NCBI GenBank assembly: GCA_949127695.1
Contig: CASBQH010000502.1
Coordinates: 1-6,263, forward strand
DNA from: Synechococcales cyanobacterium PMM_0073
GTDB lineage: Bacteria > Cyanobacteriota > Cyanobacteriia > Elainellales > Elainellaceae
DNA length: 6,263 nt
Reading direction: 5' to 3'
Position numbers and translations under genes: made by a program. Below are positions 1 through 5,250 of this stretch, one piece after another (within the stretch, counting starts at the first letter, position 1; every line of letters starts with the position of its first letter). Below the pieces are notes generated by a model, which was not told where the DNA came from, did not search any database, and saw only the letters and a list, made by a program, of their open reading frames with translations.

Positions 1-171
1 AAGCGCCCTCTGACTCTAACTCGGAGCTTTCAACTAGCTCAACCTGAACAGGTTGCCTCAATCCACTTCAGTCCAGCCCAACCGAGTTCAACCAACCGGA
101 TGCTAGTCATCAACAGCCGACCAATACTGCAAGGAGTCACTGTAATAAATTATACTAGAATTCGACTGTAA
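1..171 (+). CDS. Possible 3' end of a gene entering from the left edge (unidentified)
   Basis: Reading frame 1 of the plus strand is open from the first base to a TAA at 169-171, giving 56 codons with no start needed inside the window. The peptide contains stretches such as RSFQLAQPEQVASIHFSP and ends NYTRIRL. I do not recognise a family. A 56-codon open frame can arise by chance (a few percent per frame), so this is only a candidate. In its favour, the codons look ordinary for this genome and the layout would be sensible, a plus-strand gene converging on the minus-strand DUF3593 gene with the 14-nt repeat array between them. The alternative is plain intergenic DNA. Confidence 0.3.
   Translation, partial: KRPLTLTRSFQLAQPEQVASIHFSPAQPSSTNRMLVINSRPILQGVTVINYTRIRL
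40..55. repeat. Short inverted repeat, 7-bp arms
   Basis: CAACCTG and CAGGTTG are separated by AA, giving the interrupted palindrome CAACCTGAACAGGTTG. It lies inside the open frame that may be the end of a gene, and there is no T-run after it, so it is not a convincing terminator. Function unknown. Confidence 0.4.
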
Positions 172-173
172 GT

Positions 174-226
174 TGGCTGTGGAAAGCTGGCTGTGGAAAG
201 CTGGCTGTGGAAAGTTGGCTGTAGAG
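174..226. repeat. 14-nt tandem repeat array, about 3.8 copies
   Basis: The unit TGGCTGTGGAAAGC occurs at 174-187 and 188-201. A third copy at 202-215 differs only in its last base (T for C), and a fourth, partial and diverged copy (TGGCTGTAGAG) lies at 216-226. The array starts three bases after the TAA at 169-171 and ends just before the stop of the minus-strand DUF3593 gene, so it fills the space between two possibly convergent genes. The near identity of copies suggests recent slippage expansion. It has no spacers of the CRISPR type. Confidence 0.85.
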
Positions 227-246
227 TTCAGCGCGATTCAGCGCGA
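227..246. repeat. 10-bp direct duplication covering a stop codon
   Basis: TTCAGCGCGA occurs twice head to tail (227-236 and 237-246). The right-hand copy contains the TGA stop codon of the minus-strand DUF3593 gene (238-240 on the plus strand), and the left-hand copy lies immediately downstream of that stop. It abuts the 14-nt array. Confidence 0.8.
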
Positions 247-591
247 CTGAGAAGAAACCATAGCTGCCTGACGAAAGCCAATCACCACCAGCACATTAGC
301 CAGCGTCAGAAATAGCTCTGCGCTGCCATGCAGCAGATCCACATCGGCCAGCGATTTGCCGTAGGCTGACTCCGCATAGAGGCCGACTGGAATCGTCACT
401 GCCACAAACAGCAGCGTCATATAAAAGCCAATCAGCGCCAGTTTTGGCGTTTGGCCAGAGCGGGTGAGAAACCACAGAAACCCCAAGTAGGGAAACAGTG
501 ACAGCGCAAACAGGCTCTCTTTAGAAAACAGTGCTGCTGAGAGATCCGGCGGCAACAGGTCGGGTAAAGCCAATAAAACAGAAGTAGGCAT
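238..591 (-). CDS. DUF3593 family small membrane protein
   Basis: This 117-residue protein matches my recollection of the DUF3593 family, found in cyanobacteria and in plant and algal chloroplast proteins; function unknown. The core reads KESLFALSLFPYLGFLWFLT (about residues 24-43). Three hydrophobic segments are visible at about 25-43, 51-71 and 89-107. The third carries a polar pair (H88, E92) in HGSAELFLTLANVLVV. No signal peptide or catalytic motif is evident. The first 20 or so residues (MPTSVLLALPDLLPPDL) look less conserved in kind than the core. The ATG at 591 has no clear Shine-Dalgarno sequence, as is common in cyanobacteria. It lies 89 bp downstream of the DUF2499 gene on the same strand, and the two are probably cotranscribed. 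Family call is confident; location in a thylakoid or plasma membrane is inference. Confidence 0.85.
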   Translation of the reverse strand: MPTSVLLALPDLLPPDLSAALFSKESLFALSLFPYLGFLWFLTRSGQTPKLALIGFYMTLLFVAVTIPVGLYAESAYGKSLADVDLLHGSAELFLTLANVLVVIGFRQAAMVSSQSR

Positions 592-666
592 CGCAGGTCA
601 GAATAAATGACGATAGGTTCAGTCCCTCAAACCATCAGAAGCTTAGGAGCTTCAGCAGATATCTCA

Positions 667-684
667 CTAAAAGATGTCTTTTAG
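667..684. repeat. Inverted repeat over the DUF2499 stop codon
   Basis: CTAAAAGATGTCTTTTAG has 8-bp arms (CTAAAAGA / TCTTTTAG) around a central TG. On the minus strand it overlaps the TAA stop of the DUF2499 gene (681-683) and lies in the 89-bp gap before the DUF3593 gene. The stem is AT-rich and is not followed by a T-run, so it is a weak candidate for an attenuating or RNA-processing hairpin rather than a terminator. Confidence 0.4.
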
Positions 685-1013
685 ACAGATTCTTGATCCT
701 TGACTGGCAAAGCTGCCGACAGCCGAGCCGAGCGCCAAATCCACCAGGCAGCCACACAGAGCGTGATATTGCCCACCAGCGTCATCGCCGCTTGCAGCGT
801 GACTAGCCATTCTAGCGAGGCGGCATTGTCAAACAAGTGCCAAGTGCAGGCACACATGGCGCTCACCAGAGCAGGCAGCATCCCCAGCGACAGCATCCGC
901 CAAGCTGGGTTGCGGCTCACTTCGCCATAGATCCAGATCAGCCAAATTGCCACCATCCATTCGATCACGCTAGAGACGTGAATAATCCAAGTCGGAATTG
1001 AAAGAGCTTGCAT
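681..1013 (-). CDS. DUF2499 / Ycf49-like membrane protein
   Basis: This 110-residue protein matches the DUF2499 family (Ycf49-like), known from cyanobacteria and plastid-bearing eukaryotes. I know of no established biochemical role. The start MQALSIPTWIIHVSSVIEW is typical in my recollection, which supports the ATG at 1013. Three membrane segments are visible at about residues 8-28, 41-61 and 69-93. Polar residues sit in or at the ends of them: H12 and E18 in the first, and the CACTWHLFDNA stretch (C54, C56, H59) after the second. The tail from about 94 is short and polar. It is the first gene of a probable two-gene minus-strand unit with DUF3593, and is divergent from csaB. It could bind a cofactor through the His residues, but that is speculation. 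Confidence 0.87.
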   Translation of the reverse strand: MQALSIPTWIIHVSSVIEWMVAIWLIWIYGEVSRNPAWRMLSLGMLPALVSAMCACTWHLFDNAASLEWLVTLQAAMTLVGNITLCVAAWWIWRSARLSAALPVKDQESV

Positions 1014-1052
1014 GGGTAAAAGTCTAGCGAGCCAGACGGGCAGTTGCGTATG

Positions 1053-1058
1053 TATATA
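1053..1058 (-). promoter_or_regulatory. Possible -10 element for the DUF2499-DUF3593 unit
   Basis: On the minus strand this reads TATATA, about 40 nt upstream of the DUF2499 ATG, a plausible distance for a bacterial promoter. No good -35 box is visible at the expected spacing, so the call is weak. Confidence 0.22.
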
Positions 1059-1080
1059 GCCAATTAGTTTCCAGCATCAG

Positions 1081-1106
1081 TTGAGGAATCGCAAGTGCCC
1101 TATAAT
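1081..1106 (+). promoter_or_regulatory. Candidate csaB promoter with consensus -10
   Basis: A perfect TATAAT lies at 1101-1106. The best nearby -35-like hexamer is TTGAGG at 1081-1086, but the spacing is only 14 nt, shorter than the usual 16-18. Transcription would begin near 1113 and give a leader of about 85 nt to the ATG at 1200. It lies in the region shared with the divergent DUF2499 gene. Confidence 0.4.
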
Positions 1107-1142
1107 CGCCGTAGCTAACTGGCGAGTACAGATCTGGCTCAT

Positions 1143-1158
1143 TCACCGTAATCGGTGA
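1143..1158. repeat. Inverted repeat in the csaB leader
   Basis: TCACCGTAATCGGTGA has 6-bp arms around TAAT. The right arm contains the GTG (1155-1157) that is the only upstream in-frame alternative start for csaB. In RNA a TCACCG/CGGTGA hairpin would bury that GTG. It could equally be a protein operator just downstream of the predicted transcription start. Confidence 0.4.
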
Positions 1159-1193
1159 GCAATTCGATCAGCAATTCGATCAGCAATTCGGGC
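1158..1193 (+). repeat. 12-nt tandem repeat, 3 copies, before csaB
   Basis: AGCAATTCGATC occurs at 1158-1169 and 1170-1181, and AGCAATTCGGGC at 1182-1193. Read in the csaB frame it encodes SNSI SNSI SNSG. It lies between the GTG at 1155 and the ATG at 1200, so it is either a repetitive N-terminal extension or 5' leader. Confidence 0.85.
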
Positions 1194-1199
1194 AGCGCA

Positions 1200-2249
1200 A
1201 TGCGAGCAGTTTTATCTGGCTACTATGGCAAGGGTAACGGCGGCGATGAGGCGCTGCTGGCCACGCTGTTGCAAATGCTGCCTGCCCATGTGACGCCGCT
1301 CGTGCTTTCCGGCAACCCCAGCGAAACCGCAGCGCGCTATGGCGTCGAAGCCTGTGAGCGGATGGCGCTGCCTGCGGTGATTCAAGCCCTGCGCCGCTCA
1401 GATGCCTTAATCTGGGGCGGCGGCAGCCTCATGCAGGATGTGACGGGCGCAGCCAGCCCGCTCTACTATGGCGGACTAATGCTGGCAGCACAGCGGCTAG
1501 GACTGAAGACAATTGCCTGGGCGCAGGGCGTTGGGCCACTTAACCACAGCTGGACTAGAGAGCTGGCGCGGCGAGCCTTCACCGGATGCAGCGCCGTCAG
1601 CCTCAGAGATGTGGGTTCTGCCAAACTGCTTTCCGGCTGGGGAATTCCGCTGACGCTCGCCCCTGATCCCGTCTGGGCTTTGGCCGGACAGCCCTTACCC
1701 GGTCTTTGGGAGCTGCCTGCCCCCAGAGTGGCGGTGGCGCTGCGCTCGCACCCTCAGCTGACGCCTGCTCGCCTGGAGCGCCTAATTGCGGCTTTGGTGA
1801 GCTTCCAGAAAGCTAGCCAAGCCTATCTGCTGCTGGTGCCCTTTCAGCCCGCCCAAGATCTGGCGATTGCGGTGGCAATTCAGTCACAGATCCCCCAGGC
1901 TAGCCAAATTCTCTCCCTCAGCGATCCCCAGCAGCTCAGAGGCTTGTTTCAGGGCGTAGAAATGACCATCGCCATGCGGCTCCATGCGCTGATTATGGCG
2001 GCAGCAGCGGGCTGTCGCTGCTTTGCGATTAGCTATGACCCCAAAGTGAGCCAGCTGATGCAGGATCTTGATCTGCCAGGGCTAGAGCTAGCTGATCTGC
2101 CGCTGAATTCAGCAGCGCTTTGTCAAATTTGGCTAGAGCAATATGCCAACGGCGACCCGCTGTTGCCTGCCCAGATTGCCGCAATTGTGGACAGGGCTCA
2201 GCTGCATCAAGATTTTCTCCGGGCAGCATTAAATCCGAGATCAGGCTAA
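1200..2249 (+). CDS. csaB: Polysaccharide pyruvyl transferase CsaB
   Basis: CsaB transfers pyruvate from phosphoenolpyruvate to a cell-wall polysaccharide; the ketal anchors SLH-domain proteins, which in cyanobacteria include outer-membrane porins. The 349 residues carry the family's features in order: glycine-rich start YYGKGNGGDEALL (8-20), WGGGSLMQDV (72-81), TIAWAQGVGPL (104-114), SLRDVGSAKLL (134-144), APDPVWAL (154-161), the IAMRLHALIMAAAAG motif with R260 and H262 (257-271), and ISYDPKVSQLM (277-287). No signal peptide, so the enzyme is cytoplasmic. I chose ATG 1200 because the remembered family start is MRAVL-GYYGKGNGGDEALL. The only longer option is GTG 1155, directly preceded by an in-frame TAA (1149-1151), which would add 15 residues made mostly of a 12-nt repeat. 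No strong ribosome binding site marks either start. The gene is divergent from DUF2499. Confidence 0.92.
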   Translation: MRAVLSGYYGKGNGGDEALLATLLQMLPAHVTPLVLSGNPSETAARYGVEACERMALPAVIQALRRSDALIWGGGSLMQDVTGAASPLYYGGLMLAAQRLGLKTIAWAQGVGPLNHSWTRELARRAFTGCSAVSLRDVGSAKLLSGWGIPLTLAPDPVWALAGQPLPGLWELPAPRVAVALRSHPQLTPARLERLIAALVSFQKASQAYLLLVPFQPAQDLAIAVAIQSQIPQASQILSLSDPQQLRGLFQGVEMTIAMRLHALIMAAAAGCRCFAISYDPKVSQLMQDLDLPGLELADLPLNSAALCQIWLEQYANGDPLLPAQIAAIVDRAQLHQDFLRAALNPRSG

Positions 2250-2253
2250 TTTT

Positions 2254-2269
2254 CTCTCTGGAGAGTTTT
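2254..2269 (+). terminator. Weak terminator candidate after csaB
   Basis: Five bases after the csaB TAA, CTCT and AGAG can pair around CTGG and are followed by TTTT. A 4-bp stem is short for an intrinsic terminator, so this is only the best candidate at this end. Confidence 0.28.
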
Positions 2270-2319
2270 ATACAATTAACGTAAACCTAAGACGATAGCC
2301 CAACTGCTGCCAATTCGAT

Positions 2320-2354
2320 ATTCTGTGTTACCACATTAGATGTCTAAACAGAAT
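2320..2354. repeat. Bulged inverted repeat upstream of the coiled-coil gene
   Basis: Outer arms ATTCTGT (2320-2326) and ACAGAAT (2348-2354) enclose a second inverted repeat, TTAGA-TG-TCTAA (2336-2347), which directly abuts the right outer arm. The left side would carry a 9-nt bulge. The rest of the 246-nt gap between csaB and the next gene holds two 8-nt palindromes (TTGATCAA at 2376-2383 and TGATATCA at 2405-2412) and no convincing -35/-10 pair. A regulatory leader structure or operator is possible; no known riboswitch is recognised. Confidence 0.4.
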
Positions 2355-2495
2355 CGCCCGAATGGTTGAGATTTCTTGATCAATCTGGGCATCTGCGAGT
2401 CTGGTGATATCATCAATTAGCCGTGAAATGCATGGCGGCATCAGCCCGTCTAACGACCTCGTTTATGACCTCTTGTACGCCCTTGAGTGAAAGCC

Positions 2496-4373
2496 ATGAG
2501 TGAAGCCAATACCCCTTTCCATCCAGAAAGTCAGTCTCAGCCCGAATTGACCGACTCAGACTGGCAGGCAGAACCCGCAGTCTTGCAGCCAGTTTTGAAA
2601 GGGGAGGCTTCCTCTATGCCGCAGCCAGAAATGCCGCAGCCAGACGAGCTAGAGGCAGCATTCGATCTCAGTCAAATCTTTGATGCCAGCGATCTAGAAG
2701 ACCTGACGTTTGATGCGCCCCAGGCCACCAATCGCTCCGCCATTGCAGCTTGGATGCAGAAGCCTGAAGCCGCGCAACCCGGCAATCAGCCCCCGTCAGA
2801 ACCAGCGCCTGAGCCGCCTCAGTTGGGCGATTTGGTGAATCTGATCCAGGAGCTGAACCAATGCAATGGGCTGCTGATGGAGCGCGTCTCCCAGCTGGAA
2901 GAAGCGCTAGAGCGCAGCCAGACTGCTCTGCAAGACGAAGTAGGCCGAACGCAGGGGGGAGACGGCGAACAAGACTGGGCGACCGTGCAGGAGCAGGTGA
3001 CGAATCTATTTAATCAGCTGGAGTTTGCTCACCAGACCAATCAGCGCCAGCAGATTTTAGTTGAGACGCTGACCGGACAGCTAGAAAACAGCCAGGAGCG
3101 AGTGGCCGAACTAGAGCGCGAGGCCGCTCTGGTGCAGCAGCGCTACAACGAACAGGCTCAGCTCTTAGCCAAGTCTGAGCATACGAGCCGAGATTTGCAG
3201 TCTCGTCTACAGCGCCAGCAGCGCTACACGCTGCAATTTAAGGCGGCGCTAGAAAAGAGCCTGGAAGTGCCCACGCCGCAATATGAAGTTGGCCTTAGTC
3301 TAGAACCAGTACCTGCTGAGGCTGTACCCGCCGCCGAGGTGCTATTTTTGCCCAGAGCCAAGCAGATTCAGCCTTGGTCGGCTCAGGCATACGCCTTGAA
3401 AGCGCAGCCGCTGAGCAATCCACTCAGCAAGTCGCCTTGGATGAAGTTTCAAAATCAGCCGATTGCCGTAGATGCTCCGGGCGACCGACCTGCGCCAATG
3501 CAGCCTGCCCCATCACCAGCACCTTTCTCAGTGCCGGAATCGCCCACCACCCAGCGCCCAGCCCCAGTCAATCAGCTCGATCTACCCAGCTTTGGTCTGC
3601 CGCTGCCTCAGATCCTGCCTGAGCCTGCCGCCGAACCGCTAGAACAGCCCGCTGGCCAGATGGCAGCAGAACTCGACTTAATTGCAGACCCAGCCCTTAA
3701 GCAGCAGCTTGATCAGGCGGTTAAACCGCTGGCAGATTTACTGGCCGAGGCGCTGCTGAATGAAGCAAAAGCTCAGCCCCAAGCTCAGCCCGAATCGCCA
3801 ATCCCTGCCGTCTGGTCAACGGCTGAGCTTGATCAGTCTGCTCAGCCGACCGAGTCTCATCCGGCGTTTGCTGATGACAACAGTGCCGATCAGCTGCTGG
3901 CTGCGGTGATGGCTGATGCTGAAGATGCGCTCTGGCAAGATCTGGCGCGGCTGATTGATGTCTCGGCAGAAGATGTGGTCAAAGCCAGCCTCTCCGGCGA
4001 TCTGGCGGCTTTTGAGACACTTGACTTTGATGCAGTTCAGGTGGTGAACGAGCCACAGACTGCCTCTCACGTCACCCCCAAGCCAGCCCAGCCCAGTCGG
4101 CCAGCAGGTCAGTCAGCAGGTCAGTCAGCAAGTCAGCCAGCGGATTCGCCAACCTTGACGCCCGCCAATGCGGTCACGGTTGCGCCCTTGCTGCGCCGAC
4201 TCAACCAAACTCAGGTGGCCGCACAGCAGGCAGAGTCACTCGAACTTGAGCAAGATGATACTTCAAGCCTGACTGCGGCCAGCTGGCCTTCGCCGGTGGT
4301 CTATCCGCTACGCCCTGTGAAAAAGCGGCAGTCGCTGGCCATGGTCGATTTGCCTAGCTTCCCGAAGGGGTAG
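2496..4373 (+). CDS. Coiled-coil, Pro/Gln/Ala-rich protein of unknown function
   Basis: I cannot assign a function. The 625-residue protein has visible parts: an acidic N-terminal stretch (about 50-75, with FDLSQIFDASDLEDLTFD) followed by NRSAIAAWMQKP (79-90); a Pro-rich hinge; a helical, heptad-like coiled coil at about 111-256, broken by a GGDGEQ loop near 154-159; a long Pro/Gln/Ala-rich low-complexity region with a helical island at about 461-515; and a basic tail RPVKKRQSLAMVDLPSFPKG. DLPSF occurs twice (362-366 and 618-622). No signal peptide or membrane segment is seen, so it is probably cytoplasmic, perhaps a scaffold. ATG 2496 was chosen over GTG 2487, three codons upstream; an in-frame TGA directly precedes that GTG. 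A 246-nt gap separates it from csaB, so cotranscription is uncertain. Similar sequences probably occur as hypothetical proteins in other cyanobacteria. Confidence 0.85.
   Translation: MSEANTPFHPESQSQPELTDSDWQAEPAVLQPVLKGEASSMPQPEMPQPDELEAAFDLSQIFDASDLEDLTFDAPQATNRSAIAAWMQKPEAAQPGNQPPSEPAPEPPQLGDLVNLIQELNQCNGLLMERVSQLEEALERSQTALQDEVGRTQGGDGEQDWATVQEQVTNLFNQLEFAHQTNQRQQILVETLTGQLENSQERVAELEREAALVQQRYNEQAQLLAKSEHTSRDLQSRLQRQQRYTLQFKAALEKSLEVPTPQYEVGLSLEPVPAEAVPAAEVLFLPRAKQIQPWSAQAYALKAQPLSNPLSKSPWMKFQNQPIAVDAPGDRPAPMQPAPSPAPFSVPESPTTQRPAPVNQLDLPSFGLPLPQILPEPAAEPLEQPAGQMAAELDLIADPALKQQLDQAVKPLADLLAEALLNEAKAQPQAQPESPIPAVWSTAELDQSAQPTESHPAFADDNSADQLLAAVMADAEDALWQDLARLIDVSAEDVVKASLSGDLAAFETLDFDAVQVVNEPQTASHVTPKPAQPSRPAGQSAGQSASQPADSPTLTPANAVTVAPLLRRLNQTQVAAQQAESLELEQDDTSSLTAASWPSPVVYPLRPVKKRQSLAMVDLPSFPKG
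2616..2645 (+). repeat. 15-nt tandem duplication in the coiled-coil gene
   Basis: ATGCCGCAGCCAGAA (2616-2630) is followed at once by ATGCCGCAGCCAGAC (2631-2645), one mismatch. It encodes MPQPE then MPQPD and preserves frame. Confidence 0.85.
3769..3792 (+). repeat. 12-nt tandem duplication in the coiled-coil gene
   Basis: AAGCTCAGCCCC (3769-3780) and AAGCTCAGCCCG (3781-3792) are adjacent and differ at the last base. They encode the KAQP-QAQP stretch of the low-complexity region and preserve frame. Confidence 0.75.
4102..4137 (+). repeat. 12-nt tandem repeat, 3 copies, in the coiled-coil gene
   Basis: CAGCAGGTCAGT occurs twice exactly (4102-4113, 4114-4125), then CAGCAAGTCAGC (4126-4137). 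It encodes the repetitive AGQSAGQSASQPA segment and preserves frame. Confidence 0.85.
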
Positions 4374-4374
4374 G

Positions 4375-5163
4375 CTAAAACATCGGTTGGCCAAAGTCTT
4401 GCGTCCAGTAGTAGCGATAGTTGGTGCTGCCTAGGTCGTTATCTAGGAAGTAAAAGCCCATGCCCATTTCTGTGAGGCTGCCGTTGAGCAGATTGGCTCG
4501 ATGTCCAGGGCTATTCATCCAAGCCTGCATCACTGATGCGGGGGTGGCTAGTCCGCCTGCAATATTTTCAGTCGCAATAAATGCGTCATAGCCCGTAGCC
4601 AAAATTCGGGCTTCGGGACTGCGGCCATCGCTGCTGGTATGGCTCAAATAGTCATTGAGCGCCATATCTTGGCTATGAGCTGTGGCCGCAGCGGTCAGCT
4701 TTTCGTTTAGCCGCAGTGGCTTCACTCCCACAGCACGGCGCTCTTGATTCACCAAAGCCAAGACTTGCTCGGCCAAGCTGGGCGCGGTTGATGTTGCCAA
4801 AGGCGCGGCCTCAGCCAATGGTGCAGCCTGCTCAAGCTTAATATTTAGCCGATAGCTGGTTTGATTTTGCCTGCGATTGACCTGCACATAGTAGGTGCCA
4901 GACTCTAGGGTTTGGTTAATTGACTCGGCGGTTTGGCCACTGCGCGCCGAGCGCTCAATCACGTTGCCGCTGCGATCCACCAGCGTTAAATCGGCATTGG
5001 CTTTGAGCTTGGATAGCCCCAGATTCAGACTGCTCCGCTGGGTGAGCCGCAGCCTATACGACTGGCTAGCGGTGTCTTTGTCCAAAACGCCTCGATAGCG
5101 ATCTGGCGCAGACTGCGGCTTGAGGGTGACGGTTCGCACCGCTCGCAAAGTTGTAGAACGCAT
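4375..5163 (-). CDS. PPC + CAP (SCP/PR1-like) domain protein
   Basis: This 262-residue protein has two domains. Residues about 18-110 resemble the bacterial pre-peptidase C-terminal (PPC) beta-sandwich: DRYRGVLDKD, YRLRLTQRSSLNL, ADLTLVDRSGNVI, LESGTYYVQV. After an Ala/Pro-rich linker (112-128), residues 129-259 form a bacterial CAP domain with its usual motifs: LVNQERRAVGVKPL, HSQDMA (H163), LSHTSSDGRSPEAR (H175), ATENIAGG (E199), WMNSPGHRANLL (H221) and WTQDFG. The His/Glu residues that line the CAP cavity are present. CAP and PPC proteins are normally secreted, yet no signal peptide is seen: PPC begins near residue 18, and an in-frame TAG lies two codons upstream of the ATG (plus-strand 5167-5169), so no N-terminal extension fits. 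Its 3' end is 1 bp from the convergent coiled-coil gene. Biochemical activity is unknown. Confidence 0.9.
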   Translation of the reverse strand: MRSTTLRAVRTVTLKPQSAPDRYRGVLDKDTASQSYRLRLTQRSSLNLGLSKLKANADLTLVDRSGNVIERSARSGQTAESINQTLESGTYYVQVNRRQNQTSYRLNIKLEQAAPLAEAAPLATSTAPSLAEQVLALVNQERRAVGVKPLRLNEKLTAAATAHSQDMALNDYLSHTSSDGRSPEARILATGYDAFIATENIAGGLATPASVMQAWMNSPGHRANLLNGSLTEMGMGFYFLDNDLGSTNYRYYWTQDFGQPMF

Positions 5164-5229
5164 AGCCTAGCTCGATTCATTCGGCAGGCTCAGTTTGGCC
5201 AGAATAGTCAGTAAAACGTTCGGTATATT

Positions 5230-5245
5230 TGTCTAAATTTAGACA
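5230..5245. promoter_or_regulatory. Perfect 16-nt palindrome, candidate operator of the CAP gene
   Basis: TGTCTAAATTTAGACA is identical to its reverse complement. It lies 67-82 nt upstream of the CAP start codon, immediately downstream of a TATAAA -10-like hexamer on the minus strand, so it would cover the predicted transcription start. The TGT-N10-ACA layout resembles CRP/FNR-family sites, but the inner bases do not match a known consensus, so the regulator is unknown. Confidence 0.5.
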
Positions 5246-5250
5246 TAGTT

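Noticed and set aside
40..55. Inverted repeat as an intrinsic terminator
   Set aside because: No T-run follows on either strand.
148..156. TATACT (plus) and TATAAT (minus) as promoters near 150
   Set aside because: Both hexamers fit a -10 box, but no -35 is found at proper spacing and no gene start follows within the window on either strand.
174..246. Tandem repeats as a CRISPR array
   Set aside because: Units are contiguous with no spacers and are too short.
700..930. Plus-strand open frame of 76 codons
   Set aside because: It is antisense to the well-supported DUF2499 gene and has no recognisable protein features.
2029..2229. Minus-strand open frame of 66 codons
   Set aside because: It lies wholly inside csaB in the opposite strand and shows no family resemblance.
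3374..3622. Plus-strand open frame of 82 codons in another frame
   Set aside because: It lies within the low-complexity part of the coiled-coil gene; Cys/Ser/Ala-rich composition looks like a frame shadow.
3816..4070. Minus-strand open frame of 84 codons
   Set aside because: It is antisense to the coiled-coil gene, with no motif, promoter or neighbour to support it.
4895..5098. Plus-strand open frame of 67 codons
   Set aside because: It is antisense to the PPC domain of the CAP gene and has no independent support.
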